Assembly: GCA_016939345.1 (NCBI GenBank)
Contig: JAFGHG010000067.1
Span: 1 to 17,774 of the forward strand
Source: Candidatus Omnitrophota bacterium
Lineage (GTDB): Bacteria; Omnitrophota; Gorgyraeia; Duberdicusellales; 4484-171
Reading direction: 5' to 3'
DNA length: 17,774 nt
Shown: one piece after another, positions 1 to 8,382 of the stretch
How positions within the stretch are numbered: position 1 is the first letter of the stretch
How the letters are laid out: each line of letters opens with the position of its first letter
Notes under the pieces: generated by a model
What the model was told of the DNA's origin: nothing
The model's database searches: none
Seen by the model: only the letters and a program-made list of their open reading frames with translations
Made by a program: the position numbers and the translations under genes

Positions 1-219
1 TCCGGTAAATGATACAAATTTATCTTTAAAATCCCTGCTTATTTCTTTAAAATCAAAAAGAGATTTGATATCTATAAACCGGCTGCCCCGCAGAAAATTA
101 ATTAACTGCTTGGCACTTAAGGAGTATTCAAGGACAAGAAAGGCAGCTTCTTTGATCTCATATTTGCTTAAAGCTTTTTGAACTTTTTCCAGGTTGTCTG
201 AGAATATTATGCTTTTCAT
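1..219 (-). CDS. Unrecognised protein, N-terminal 73 residues only (runs off left edge)
   Basis: An uninterrupted reading frame starts at the ATG at 219-217 and stays open to base 1, so the C-terminus lies outside the window. The start sits 3 bp after the stop codon of the upstream radical SAM gene, in the tight spacing used throughout the operon, which is the main reason to believe it. No strong Shine-Dalgarno site is visible, so translational coupling is likely. The visible residues begin MKSIIFSDNLEKVQKALSKY and continue as a soluble, charged, mainly helical-looking sequence without a signal peptide, membrane segment or motif I recognise. By position it should belong to the same glycan or modification operon, but no function can be assigned from 73 residues. 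Confidence 0.7.
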   Translation of the reverse strand, partial: MKSIIFSDNLEKVQKALSKYEIKEAAFLVLEYSLSAKQLINFLRGSRFIDIKSLFDFKEISRDFKDKFVSFTG

Positions 220-222
220 GAC

Positions 223-1158
223 TTAAGTCAATTTAGAATAAGTTGTTGAAATCATATTAACCCGCTCTTTGATATCAAACTTAGAGTTATAGACCATGAC
301 ATCAGATTTGTCCTTATTCCTTAAATCGCAATTTTCACATATAAGTCCGCTGTCTTTAAAATCGCCTTTTTCATGATGGCTGACTATTTTTCTATACATT
401 GCTGATGAAAATATTTCAGCCAGGCTTTGGGTTTTAAGGTCTCCCAGGGTTAATTTTCCGTCAAAATCAAAACAACACATATTTACAGTTCCATCTACCT
501 GGACCTGAAGCGGGCCCTTAAGGGGACGGCCGCAGGTCTTAATCTTATCTTTTTGAACAGCCCGGTATGTCCTTGCATCCACCCAGTTATGAGGACGCCA
601 TACTTCAAGCAAATCAACTCTCGGCTGCCAGAAATCTATCCAGTTTTTAGTTGATTCATCATTGCCGCCGTCAACAATATTAAAGGTAAGCAGAAGTTTG
701 GTTTTCTGTTTTATTCTAGAGATAGCAAGCAGATTGTCGCGTACCCTATTAAACATATCCTTGTTTTTAACGCCGTGAACATCCATATACTTTTGAGCTT
801 TATCAGCATAAAAGCTTACCCTCACCGAAGAAAGACCTATGCGTTCAAGTTCTAAAAATCTTTCGGGAGTCAATAATGAGCCGTTTGAAAGAAGCAGAAT
901 TTCGATACTTTTTGACTTATTTTTTGCATACTCTATCTTTTTTTCGAGAGACTCATCAAGCAAAGGCTCGCCCATCCCGGGAAAGGTAAGGGTTGTATAT
1001 TGAGAAGTTTCACTGATAATCTTATCAAAAAGGTATTTAAAAAGCTCTAAATCCATGGTTTCGATTTTGCGGGTGATTTTTTCCCGGGGACAGATAATAC
1101 AATTATAATTACAGCGGGTTGTAACTTCAAAACGCATGTCGTTATTTTCAGGTATCAT
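223..1158 (-). CDS. Radical SAM protein with SPASM-like C-terminal cluster domain
   Basis: A 311-residue radical SAM enzyme. The S-adenosylmethionine cluster motif is canonical CX3CX2C at Cys16, Cys20 and Cys23 (RCNYNCIIC). It is followed by the GMGEPLLD segment (61-68), typical of the SAM-binding half-barrel. The C-terminal half has a SPASM pattern: Cys209, the VDGTVNMCC stretch ending at Cys228-Cys229, a following GDL, and CENC at Cys274/Cys277. These would bind an auxiliary Fe-S cluster. Such proteins modify peptides, sugars or other small substrates by radical chemistry; the substrate here is unknown. The start at 1158 is supported by GGAGG four bases upstream and by an ATGA overlap with the preceding HprK-like gene. 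It is the second of two SPASM proteins flanking that gene. No candidate precursor peptide is visible nearby, so a sugar substrate is at least as likely as a peptide. Confidence 0.88.
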   Translation of the reverse strand: MIPENNDMRFEVTTRCNYNCIICPREKITRKIETMDLELFKYLFDKIISETSQYTTLTFPGMGEPLLDESLEKKIEYAKNKSKSIEILLLSNGSLLTPERFLELERIGLSSVRVSFYADKAQKYMDVHGVKNKDMFNRVRDNLLAISRIKQKTKLLLTFNIVDGGNDESTKNWIDFWQPRVDLLEVWRPHNWVDARTYRAVQKDKIKTCGRPLKGPLQVQVDGTVNMCCFDFDGKLTLGDLKTQSLAEIFSSAMYRKIVSHHEKGDFKDSGLICENCDLRNKDKSDVMVYNSKFDIKERVNMISTTYSKLT

Positions 1159-2261
1159 TTTTCCTCCGTACTTGTAATTAAATCTCGTTTCTGCTGACTG
1201 AATACCTTCTGGACCTGATTGTTATAACAGATTTTCACTGTGCATTTTTCTACCGCAGAACTCATAATCTCCTTTTGCCTTTGAAAACAGGCTTTGAGGT
1301 ACTGCTTAAATATTCTATAATAGCCGTCGCCGTATGCATAAAAAGCAGGCAGATGAAGATCAATAAATTTTATTAATTCCCGGTTGGTATTATGCACCAG
1401 GAAATCTACCACCCTTTCTGTATCCCATACGCTTGAATCTTTAAATTCCTGACCGCTTTTGAAGGCTATCAATATTTCCCTTACCTTATCTTTTTTTAGT
1501 ATATTCAAGCCCGGCACTACTTCTTCAATCCTTATCCTGAAATAATCTTTCCCCTGTCTATATTTATCGATTTTATTTTTTAGCTTCTTCCATGCAATCG
1601 AAACCATAGACATAAAAAATAAAGCAACCTTAAGCAGACGGTATTTAATCCTTGCTGACAAAGGCCTGTTTTTCAAATAGCAAGAGAAATACTTACGGTG
1701 ATACTTTGCGATAGTAAAAGCCCTTGGGTAAGAAAAAACTTCGGCATCCTTATTAAGGAGCGTGAGATCATCCGATAAAAAACCTGCTCCCTGGCTGCAA
1801 TTATCAAGAACCCAGGCAGTCTTGCCTGTCCCGGGCAGTGCCGCATATAGGGTTGTGCAGTCGTTAACCTTGCAGCAGGCAGCATGAATCAGGCAGTATC
1901 CTTTTTCAATAAGCTTTAAAGACAATATTTTTTCAATAAAGGCAAAAGCAAGATGCAAAGGAATTGCCTTATCTATTTCGAGGGTTATGTTCTCTTTAGC
2001 TATATCTTTAATAGGAAAGGAAGCTGCTCCTTCTGGATAAATAAAGTACAACACCCCCTGGCGGTAATAAAGGTCTCTTAATAGACATACTGATGAAGAG
2101 ATAAATTCGAGATCAGGCTTAAATATTACTTTTATATCGGCCTCTTTTTTTTGAGAAGCTTTAAAATATTTCAACTCTTTATAAATATAATCCTCTATTC
2201 TGCCAAGGCCATCGCTTATTTCAATCGACAGCAGGCCGTGTATATCATAATAATTTTTCAT
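1155..2261 (-). CDS. HPr kinase/PEPCK-fold-like P-loop protein
   Basis: About 368 residues when started at the ATG at 2261-2259. The frame is open further upstream to an ATG at 2327, but that start would overlap the previous gene by 64 bases. The 2261 start lies two bases after that gene's stop, with a weak GGGTG ahead of it, so I prefer it. The middle carries a Walker A motif, ALPGTGKT (residues 141-148 from this start), and about 14 residues later GFLSDDLTLL, the Asp-Asp metal-binding motif of HPr-kinase-like proteins. An LIHAA stretch before the P-loop is also typical of this group. It lacks the full length and order of true HPr kinase/phosphorylase. Relatives occur beside radical SAM and peptide- or sugar-modifying enzymes, and some phosphorylate peptides. 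Here it sits between two radical SAM/SPASM genes. The likely role is ATP-dependent phosphorylation or regulation; the substrate is unknown. Confidence 0.75.
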   Translation of the reverse strand: MKNYYDIHGLLSIEISDGLGRIEDYIYKELKYFKASQKKEADIKVIFKPDLEFISSSVCLLRDLYYRQGVLYFIYPEGAASFPIKDIAKENITLEIDKAIPLHLAFAFIEKILSLKLIEKGYCLIHAACCKVNDCTTLYAALPGTGKTAWVLDNCSQGAGFLSDDLTLLNKDAEVFSYPRAFTIAKYHRKYFSCYLKNRPLSARIKYRLLKVALFFMSMVSIAWKKLKNKIDKYRQGKDYFRIRIEEVVPGLNILKKDKVREILIAFKSGQEFKDSSVWDTERVVDFLVHNTNRELIKFIDLHLPAFYAYGDGYYRIFKQYLKACFQRQKEIMSSAVEKCTVKICYNNQVQKVFSQQKRDLITSTEEK

Positions 2262-2263
2262 AT

Positions 2264-3325
2264 TTATTTCACCCGTGCCTTTAAGCCTTTGACTATTGCT
2301 CCTCTTTTGGTAGGCGCACCGAGACACCTGCGGCAGGTAAGAGGCAGATTCCTGCCTTTATGTAAATTGTCTATCCAGACCTTATTTTTTTCTAAAATAT
2401 CATCTAAGGCTTCATTTTTTATATTGCCCATAGTCAACATATCGCCGTAAGCCAAGCAGCAGGGCACGACTTCTCCTCCGGCAAGTATGCCTAAAATCTC
2501 ATTGGGGCACTTGGAGCCGGTTTTCAAGGGGTAAAACTCTCTCAATCTCATACCGTAGATAAAAGGTTTTATCTTTAAAATTATATTCCCGGCTAGAACA
2601 AAACCTTGATCAAGTGCGTAATTTTGATTAAGGCTTTTCAGGTAATTGTCGATTTTATTCAAATCAAATGAAAACCTTAAATCAATTTTTTTCAAGTCAT
2701 TCAAAAAAACCTTAATATCGTCTTTAAGGGAATCTGTGTCGGGATAAACCGAAGGGTCTCCTCGCTCTAAGCCAAAAATTTTCGTTTTAAAATTCCTGAA
2801 ACCGGAAAGGAAATTACAGGCAATATCGACTGTAACCTGACTGCTGCCATCAAGAGAGCTCTTTAAAAAATTTACAACATTACTTTTATATTCAGTAAAT
2901 TGCCCGTTTATTCCCCGGGAAGACTTAAAAAGGCTCTCATTAAGAACCTGCAGAGATAGCTTTATAAATTCAGGCCCTGAATCAATCAGCCTGCTGACTA
3001 TTTCTTTATCTTTAAACAGCAGGCCGTTAGTGATAATCAAAACAGGAAAACCTTTCTTTCTGGCATATTCGATAAAATCATAAATCCGTTCATCAAGCAA
3101 AGGTTCGTTGAAATGGCTAAAACATACATATTTCAGCCTGCCTGAAGAATTATCCAGGGAATCAATCAACCCCAATACATCCTCCCGGCTCAAGGTACGG
3201 CCCTTATCCTTACGCGAGCCATAAGCGCAAAAAAGACAGTTCATGTTGCAGACAGACTTTGTTTCTATCTGTAATATTGAATAACCGTAAAGGCTCAAAT
3301 CCACTTTTTTCTGCTTAACTAACAT
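2264..3325 (-). CDS. Radical SAM/SPASM domain protein
   Basis: A 353-residue radical SAM enzyme. CX3CX2C is at Cys26, Cys30 and Cys33 (CNMNCLFC), and FNEPLLDE (72-79) is the typical GEP-type segment after it, here with Asn for Gly. The C-terminal part resembles a SPASM/twitch domain: Cys273, GGEVVPCC (Cys289-Cys290), MGNI, and CRRC (Cys331/Cys334). An unusually long middle region (about 185-265) separates the two halves. Relatives oxidise or rearrange peptides and sugars. The gene lies 3 bp downstream of the ABC exporter and 2 bp upstream of the preferred start of the HprK-like gene, so co-expression is very likely. It shares general architecture with the product of 223-1158, but the two differ clearly in sequence and in the middle region, so they probably act on different positions or substrates. 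Confidence 0.87.
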   Translation of the reverse strand: MLVKQKKVDLSLYGYSILQIETKSVCNMNCLFCAYGSRKDKGRTLSREDVLGLIDSLDNSSGRLKYVCFSHFNEPLLDERIYDFIEYARKKGFPVLIITNGLLFKDKEIVSRLIDSGPEFIKLSLQVLNESLFKSSRGINGQFTEYKSNVVNFLKSSLDGSSQVTVDIACNFLSGFRNFKTKIFGLERGDPSVYPDTDSLKDDIKVFLNDLKKIDLRFSFDLNKIDNYLKSLNQNYALDQGFVLAGNIILKIKPFIYGMRLREFYPLKTGSKCPNEILGILAGGEVVPCCLAYGDMLTMGNIKNEALDDILEKNKVWIDNLHKGRNLPLTCRRCLGAPTKRGAIVKGLKARVK

Positions 3326-3328
3326 ATT

Positions 3329-5155
3329 TTAAAACTTAAGCGAATCTTCTGCTAAAGGTTCCTGCATATTATAAAGATGCCAATAATAGCCTTTGCTTTC
3401 TATAAGCTCTTTATGATTTCCTTCTTCGCTTACCTGTGAATCCTTAAATACTATTATTTTATCCGCGCCTACTATCGTGGAAAGCCTGTGGGCTATTATA
3501 AGCACAGTGCATTTACCTGAGATATTGTCTATCGAAGACTGTATAGCCTTTTCAGAAATATTATCCAGAGAGCTTGTTGCTTCATCAAGTATAAGTACCT
3601 GGGGCTTCTTGATCAAAGCCCTGGCAATGGCTATTCGCTGTTGCTGGCCGCCTGATAACTTCATGCCCTTTTCTCCGACCACTGTATCATAGCCTTTAGG
3701 AAACTCGCTTATAAACTCATGGGCATTGGCAAGCGAAGCTGCCTCTATAACCTGCTCATCTGTGTAATTGCTGTTGCCAAAGCAGATATTATCCTTGATG
3801 CTCGAATGAAAAATAAATGAGTCCTGGCTTACAAAACCTATCTTAGACAGCCAGCTTTCTATTCTGCAATCTTCTAAATCAATATCATCTATAAAAATCC
3901 TGCCTGATTTTGGGCTGTATAGACGGAGAATAAGATTGACTACCGTTGTCTTTCCTGAGCCTGACACCCCTATTAATGCTGTAGTTTTTGACTTCTCAAT
4001 AAAAAAATCAGCGTTATTTAAGACCGCTTCTTCTTTATCGCCGCCATAGAAAAAAGATACCTTTTCAAACCTGATACCTTTATTAAAATTATCAAGATGG
4101 ATGCTGCCGTCGGCCGGTTTCTTCATCCCTTTAAGACCGCTGGATAAAGTATCATGACAGGTAGCGACATCGGCTAAGATATTAGTCGCCCTCATCCTTA
4201 ACTTTGTCAGATTAAAAAGGTTTAAAAGAAGCATTTGCAAAGAAGCGATATAAACAGCTATTGAAGAAAAATTCTTTTCTAAGAATAATGGGTTTTTGTT
4301 CCTTAGATAGACCAGAGAAACTGCAACAAAGAAAAACATTATCATCTCGATAAAATTCCTAGGAACAGAAACCCAGACAGCAAACCTTACATAGACTTTC
4401 CTGAAAGCCACATTAAGTTCTTTAAAGTGAGAAAGCCACTTTTTCTTGGCTAAAAATATGCTTATCTGCTTAATGCCGTTGATAAATTCAGTACCAACTA
4501 CCTGCTGTGATGTCAAAATATCCTTTCTTTGCTTTCCCAAAGGGTAAGATATCCGGTTTGAAATAAAGCTTATAAAAAAATGAAACACAACCAGCACCGC
4601 TAAAAGCATTATGGTGGCAGGCGCAGAGATGCCAAAAAGGACTATCAGGAAAAAAAGAATATTGAAAAAAGCAGTTAGAATATTAGGATATAAAATCAGG
4701 TAGGTAAAGACCCTTTCCGGTGCAGTATGAAGATTGTAATAAAGCTCTCCCTGCTTGCTGTCAAGATAGAACTGATAAGGGGCATTTGAGTACTGTTCGA
4801 TAATGCTGTCTTTAACATCTGCTAAAACTTTTGCACCTGCATAACCTGAAATCCAATCACGCCAGATGGTTATCAGGCATTTTAAAACAGTAATAGCAAG
4901 TATCAGGGAAACTGCTGATATGACCTGATCCTTGAAAGGCACAATCCTGACCATATTTTGTAAAATATCCATTAACCAGCCTCCGGGAGCTTGAGCATCA
5001 GAACTCATAAAAGCCCCCAGGACAGGAGCAAACAGGGCGATATTAAAGCTGGCAAATACCCCGTGAACAATGGTAAGTAAAAGAACCAGGCTATATATCT
5101 TGTAATGTTTTTTTAAAAAAAATAATAAGATTTTGTATTTTTTCATCTTAAGCAT
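3329..5155 (-). CDS. ABC exporter, fused permease and ATPase (MsbA/lipid-flippase type)
   Basis: A 608-residue half-transporter of the ABCB-like exporter fold, presumed to act as a homodimer in the inner membrane. The N-terminal ~325 residues hold about six membrane segments (for example 20-45, 76-95, 155-200, 265-285). The nucleotide-binding domain is complete: Walker A GVSGSGKT (396-403), Q-loop Gln444, signature LSGGQQQR (500-507), Walker B LILDEA (521-526) and switch His556 in IIAHRLST. All catalytic residues are intact. In a glycan operon the natural cargo would be a lipid-linked oligosaccharide or glycolipid; a peptide cargo is possible given the following radical SAM genes. Two starts are possible, ATG at 5155 (8 bp overlap with the previous gene) or ATG at 5146 (1 bp gap), and neither has a clear Shine-Dalgarno site. 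Confidence 0.93.
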   Translation of the reverse strand: MLKMKKYKILLFFLKKHYKIYSLVLLLTIVHGVFASFNIALFAPVLGAFMSSDAQAPGGWLMDILQNMVRIVPFKDQVISAVSLILAITVLKCLITIWRDWISGYAGAKVLADVKDSIIEQYSNAPYQFYLDSKQGELYYNLHTAPERVFTYLILYPNILTAFFNILFFLIVLFGISAPATIMLLAVLVVFHFFISFISNRISYPLGKQRKDILTSQQVVGTEFINGIKQISIFLAKKKWLSHFKELNVAFRKVYVRFAVWVSVPRNFIEMIMFFFVAVSLVYLRNKNPLFLEKNFSSIAVYIASLQMLLLNLFNLTKLRMRATNILADVATCHDTLSSGLKGMKKPADGSIHLDNFNKGIRFEKVSFFYGGDKEEAVLNNADFFIEKSKTTALIGVSGSGKTTVVNLILRLYSPKSGRIFIDDIDLEDCRIESWLSKIGFVSQDSFIFHSSIKDNICFGNSNYTDEQVIEAASLANAHEFISEFPKGYDTVVGEKGMKLSGGQQQRIAIARALIKKPQVLILDEATSSLDNISEKAIQSSIDNISGKCTVLIIAHRLSTIVGADKIIVFKDSQVSEEGNHKELIESKGYYWHLYNMQEPLAEDSLKF

Positions 5156-6110
5156 TTACAGCCAGGCTTTGCTTCAGAAGCCCTGATTTTATTGCTGCTT
5201 TTTTGATCATCTCTTTTTCCTGGCTGCTGATATCGCTGCCGGCTATCCTTACAGAACTTGAAGGCAGGCCAACGAGCCTCATTATTTCTTTATATCCGGC
5301 AAAACCAGTACTGAGTATTGCATCTACAACCGGCCACTCCTTGTCTATTATTGCCAGTGCTTCTTTGTGTTCGCCGCTTTTAACCGCCCGGGTGAATTTC
5401 TGGTCAGTTACCGGATCAAACCAGGACCAACAGCTGTGACGGGCACAAGCACCCCAGGTAAGAGACCAGAACTGGTTTGTTTTTCCCATTCCGTCAAAAC
5501 AGATATAGTCGCTACCGTAGCGTGAATATAATTCGTGCCTCTTATAAGGGTCTTCCTCATGAGTCTTTATGCCCACTACACAGTCAAGAGATACTATTTT
5601 ATCTAAATAGTCAAAACTCCTGAAAGGCTTATCGTGTAGTATAATTTTTCCTCCGGAGATCTTTCCTATCTGCCTTATTACATCGACAAAAAAATCTTCA
5701 TGGTGCTTTGGTTTATAGCCGTTGCGCCGGTAACTGCTGCTGAAAAACTTCTGGCTGTCTTTTAAATCCATCAATTTAACTACAAGTATATCAGCCCCAA
5801 GCTCGACCATGGCCTTTGCCTCCTTGGCCTGGCCCCTAAACCACCTGTCTCCTACTGGCTGGGCCAGAATGGTTGCTTTGGCTTTTGCCTGTTTTACCGC
5901 CATTTCAGTAACCTTTAACCTTTCCTCTGTGGTCATAGCCTCAAATTCAGATGCTGAAAGAGCCAGATAAATGTTTTTTACTCCTTTACCAAGAAGGAAA
6001 TCAAGATGCTCTTTCATTTTTTCCAAACTCAGCGAAAGGTCATCATTATACTGTGCCGGCAAAGGCACTATCTCTCCGGTAACTTTTTTAATTAACTCTT
6101 GATTCTTCAT
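5148..6110 (-). CDS. DapA/NanA-superfamily (Schiff-base) lyase/synthase-like protein
   Basis: A 320-residue TIM-barrel protein of the dihydrodipicolinate synthase/N-acetylneuraminate lyase superfamily. Such enzymes add pyruvate to, or remove it from, an aldehyde, or dehydrate sugar acids. The Schiff-base lysine is in GIKTHEED (Lys182), and a TTEER segment (60-64) matches the usual helix after the first loop. Two hallmark motifs differ. The GTTGE loop is replaced by LSASE (51-55), and the YNxP motif carrying the catalytic tyrosine appears as HDKP (159-162), with His at the tyrosine position. The reaction may therefore not be the classic one. Length is near the family norm (290-310). A strong AGGAGGAGG precedes the ATG at 6110. 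It lies between the GT2 fusion and the ABC exporter. In a sugar-acid locus, a 2-keto-3-deoxy-acid aldolase or dehydratase is a reasonable guess. Confidence 0.8.
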   Translation of the reverse strand: MKNQELIKKVTGEIVPLPAQYNDDLSLSLEKMKEHLDFLLGKGVKNIYLALSASEFEAMTTEERLKVTEMAVKQAKAKATILAQPVGDRWFRGQAKEAKAMVELGADILVVKLMDLKDSQKFFSSSYRRNGYKPKHHEDFFVDVIRQIGKISGGKIILHDKPFRSFDYLDKIVSLDCVVGIKTHEEDPYKRHELYSRYGSDYICFDGMGKTNQFWSLTWGACARHSCWSWFDPVTDQKFTRAVKSGEHKEALAIIDKEWPVVDAILSTGFAGYKEIMRLVGLPSSSVRIAGSDISSQEKEMIKKAAIKSGLLKQSLAVNA

Positions 6111-6111
6111 C

Positions 6112-7473
6112 TTAAACCTCCTCCTTGGTTAAAATTTTTTCATTGAGAAAATTATCCAGGGTGTCTTTGAAAAAATTCAGGTCATCATCTGTCTTGATCT
6201 CAATACAGCTATAGGAATTATCTATCTCAATTATGCCTACCTTGTCGCCGATTTTTTTCTCTTCGTAAATCAGGCTGGGATGGGTTACACACCCGATTCC
6301 CAGATGGCTTATGTATACGGGATCCTTGAATTTTGTAGGCATAAATCCTTTGTCTATTTCTATCATTTTTCCCCGCTGGCGCATCCAGCAGGATTTGAAT
6401 TCCGGCCAGGCGGCAAAAACAGTATCATAGTCGCCGCAGACCAAAGACTCTATCATCTTATCAATAAGGCCTTCGGGCCTGAAAGGAAAGGTTTCTTCCA
6501 ATAAGACTACAAGGTCTGGAGACACAGAGAGTGTCTTTAGTTTTTCTAAGCTGAATTTATATACCTTGCTCAATTCGACAAAATCATAAGAAAGCTCTTT
6601 AGGCCGCAGGAAAGGCACTGATGCCCCAAAACTCTCAGCAACTTCTTTATACTCCTTGCTGTCAGTTGTTACTATGACCTTATTTATATAACGGGACTTC
6701 TTTGCCGAATTAATAGTAAATTCCATGAGCGGACGGCCGTTATACTGCTTTAGCTTGCCGGTGGCCGGTATTAGGGCTATGACATTTAAGCCTTTTACCG
6801 GTGAAAGAGAGTGTTCGTTGAATTGCAATGATTCAAGAATCTTGACTGTTTTTTTTGCCCGAAAAGTATCGTCAGGATGATATACCCCATGATAATGATA
6901 TACTGCCGCCTCTGGTTCGTATATTATTTTATATCCTTTATCCAGGACCTCTTTGGCCCAGACCCTGTCTTCGATGTTGGTGACTTTCTCATCAAAGGGT
7001 ATCTTTTCCCATACAGACCTGCGGATCATGCTGTTGGCATTATGAAAAAAACTATCTTTCACCTGAATACGCTTATCAAGGCCGAAAAGATTAATCAGGT
7101 CTCTTTTGTCGAGGTCGCTGCTAAAAGACATGGGAGCCTGCCTTCCGTAAACCCCGGCTACATCAGGGTCTTTAAAATTACTCAACAAGGTATCGAGCCA
7201 GGATTCGTTTATCGGTATGCAGTGAGCTGAAATACAGACGATGAACTCGCCTCTTGATTGTTTTACCCCGGCATTGATGGCTTTCCCGGGGAAAAAATCT
7301 TCTATGGTTATTATCTTTAGCGGAAATTTACTTGCCTTTTCAACTGTCTTATCTTGGCTGCAGTTATCTACCACAATGACTTCTAAGTCTTTATTTTTCT
7401 GCATGAAAATACTTTCCAGGCAGGAAGTTATCCACTTTTCCTCATTTTTTGCCCTGACAATAATAGATACCAT
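6112..7473 (-). CDS. GT2 glycosyltransferase fused to degenerate CMP-sugar-synthetase-like domain
   Basis: A 453-residue two-domain protein. Residues 1-215 are a family 2 glycosyltransferase: IIVRAKNEE at the start, VVDNCSQDKT (35-43) for nucleotide-sugar binding, ISAHC (81-85) where many relatives have a DxD-type motif, and NIEDRVWAKE (166-175) holding the usual Glu-Asp. Residues 229-440 resemble a CMP-NeuAc/KDO synthetase: VIALIPATGK, then GRPLMEFTINSAKKSRYINK, VTTDS, FLRP, and IKTDDDL near the end. The signature loop (IPARxGSxxIPxKN) is shortened to IPATGKLKQYNG, losing the conserved Arg-Ser-Gly-Ser and Lys, and QxTSPF reads LEETFPF. The second domain is therefore probably inactive, altered in specificity, or a sugar-nucleotide sensor. 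A strong AGGAGG seven bases upstream supports the ATG at 7473. The protein may couple sugar activation to transfer. Confidence 0.85.
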   Translation of the reverse strand: MVSIIVRAKNEEKWITSCLESIFMQKNKDLEVIVVDNCSQDKTVEKASKFPLKIITIEDFFPGKAINAGVKQSRGEFIVCISAHCIPINESWLDTLLSNFKDPDVAGVYGRQAPMSFSSDLDKRDLINLFGLDKRIQVKDSFFHNANSMIRRSVWEKIPFDEKVTNIEDRVWAKEVLDKGYKIIYEPEAAVYHYHGVYHPDDTFRAKKTVKILESLQFNEHSLSPVKGLNVIALIPATGKLKQYNGRPLMEFTINSAKKSRYINKVIVTTDSKEYKEVAESFGASVPFLRPKELSYDFVELSKVYKFSLEKLKTLSVSPDLVVLLEETFPFRPEGLIDKMIESLVCGDYDTVFAAWPEFKSCWMRQRGKMIEIDKGFMPTKFKDPVYISHLGIGCVTHPSLIYEEKKIGDKVGIIEIDNSYSCIEIKTDDDLNFFKDTLDNFLNEKILTKEEV

Positions 7474-7476
7474 TGA

Positions 7477-8370
7477 TTATCCTCCTGTAAGGTTTGTTGT
7501 TTTGGCCGGATTGGACTCTTTCCCTCCGCTCATTATTAGGAGTGCTCCGATTACTATCAGGCCCCCAAAAATAAAATCAAACAAAGACATGGCTTCGCCA
7601 AAAATCAATATGCCGGCAACTAAGGTAAATACTGTTTCCAGGTTATAAAAAGCCTGGGCCTTGGCTGCTTCTAAATAACGCAGGGAAGAATAAAAAAAAT
7701 ATTTATGCAGTATTATACCTGTTGCTGAACCCAAAAAAAGCAATGTGATTGTCCAGAAATTTCCCGGCAATTGAGGCCTTCTCTGGCTAAAAGCCATAAA
7801 TAAGGACAAGAAAATAGTTACCAGGAAGCATCTGAGTATGACAAATGAAAAGAGATTGAATTTAAAAGCATATTTCTTTAAAGAAACGAAAATGAGAGCA
7901 TAGAATAAAGAACAGAATAGCACTGCGATCATAGCCTGCTGGTTAAAAGACTTGGCTTTAGAGACAAACAGAACTGCTCCGGTTACCGCTATCAGAATAC
8001 CGCTTAGTTCCTTTAATTTGAACCTCTCTTTTAAAAAAATTAAACTCAAAATCAAAACAAAAACAGCTTCTGTTTTACGCCAAAGAGTGGTAAAGCCTAT
8101 TCCGGCTAAATCAATCGATAGAAACCAAAAATACACTATTGCCACCGATAAAAGACCGACAGATAAAATAAACAGCCAGTGTTTTTTCAGTTCAATGATC
8201 CCCTTGCGCACCCTAGAAGAAAACAAAAAAAACATTGAAATTATTGTGCTGGATAAAAACCACCAGAAAGTAATAATAACCATATCGTCAATTTCTCTGG
8301 TTATAAATTTTGCACAGATAAAACTGGTCAAGGCTGAAAAAATAGCTAAAGCAATCAATAAAAAACCCAT
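7477..8370 (-). CDS. EamA/DMT-superfamily membrane transporter
   Basis: A 297-residue integral membrane protein with about ten hydrophobic helices in two repeats, the usual EamA (DUF6) layout. The two halves carry corresponding segments, TEAVFVLILSLIFLKERF near the end of the first repeat and LETVFTLVAGILIFGEAMS near the end of the second. Both end in the Glu-containing loop typical of this superfamily. Family members move metabolites such as amino acids, nucleotide sugars or small organic acids, and some relatives flip undecaprenyl-linked aminoarabinose. Substrate cannot be read from sequence. It follows the APS-reductase gene by 12 bp and precedes the GT2 fusion by 3 bp, so it probably serves the same pathway, for example as a lipid-linked sugar flippase or precursor carrier. 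The Shine-Dalgarno site is weak (GAG). Confidence 0.87.
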   Translation of the reverse strand: MGFLLIALAIFSALTSFICAKFITREIDDMVIITFWWFLSSTIISMFFLFSSRVRKGIIELKKHWLFILSVGLLSVAIVYFWFLSIDLAGIGFTTLWRKTEAVFVLILSLIFLKERFKLKELSGILIAVTGAVLFVSKAKSFNQQAMIAVLFCSLFYALIFVSLKKYAFKFNLFSFVILRCFLVTIFLSLFMAFSQRRPQLPGNFWTITLLFLGSATGIILHKYFFYSSLRYLEAAKAQAFYNLETVFTLVAGILIFGEAMSLFDFIFGGLIVIGALLIMSGGKESNPAKTTNLTGG

Positions 8371-8382
8371 ATCAATCTCGAT

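Noticed and set aside
223..3325. RiPP cluster with a hidden precursor peptide
   Set aside because: All gaps between genes here are at most 3 bp, and no small minus-strand frame with its own Shine-Dalgarno site and leader-like sequence was found. A precursor could only lie outside the window.
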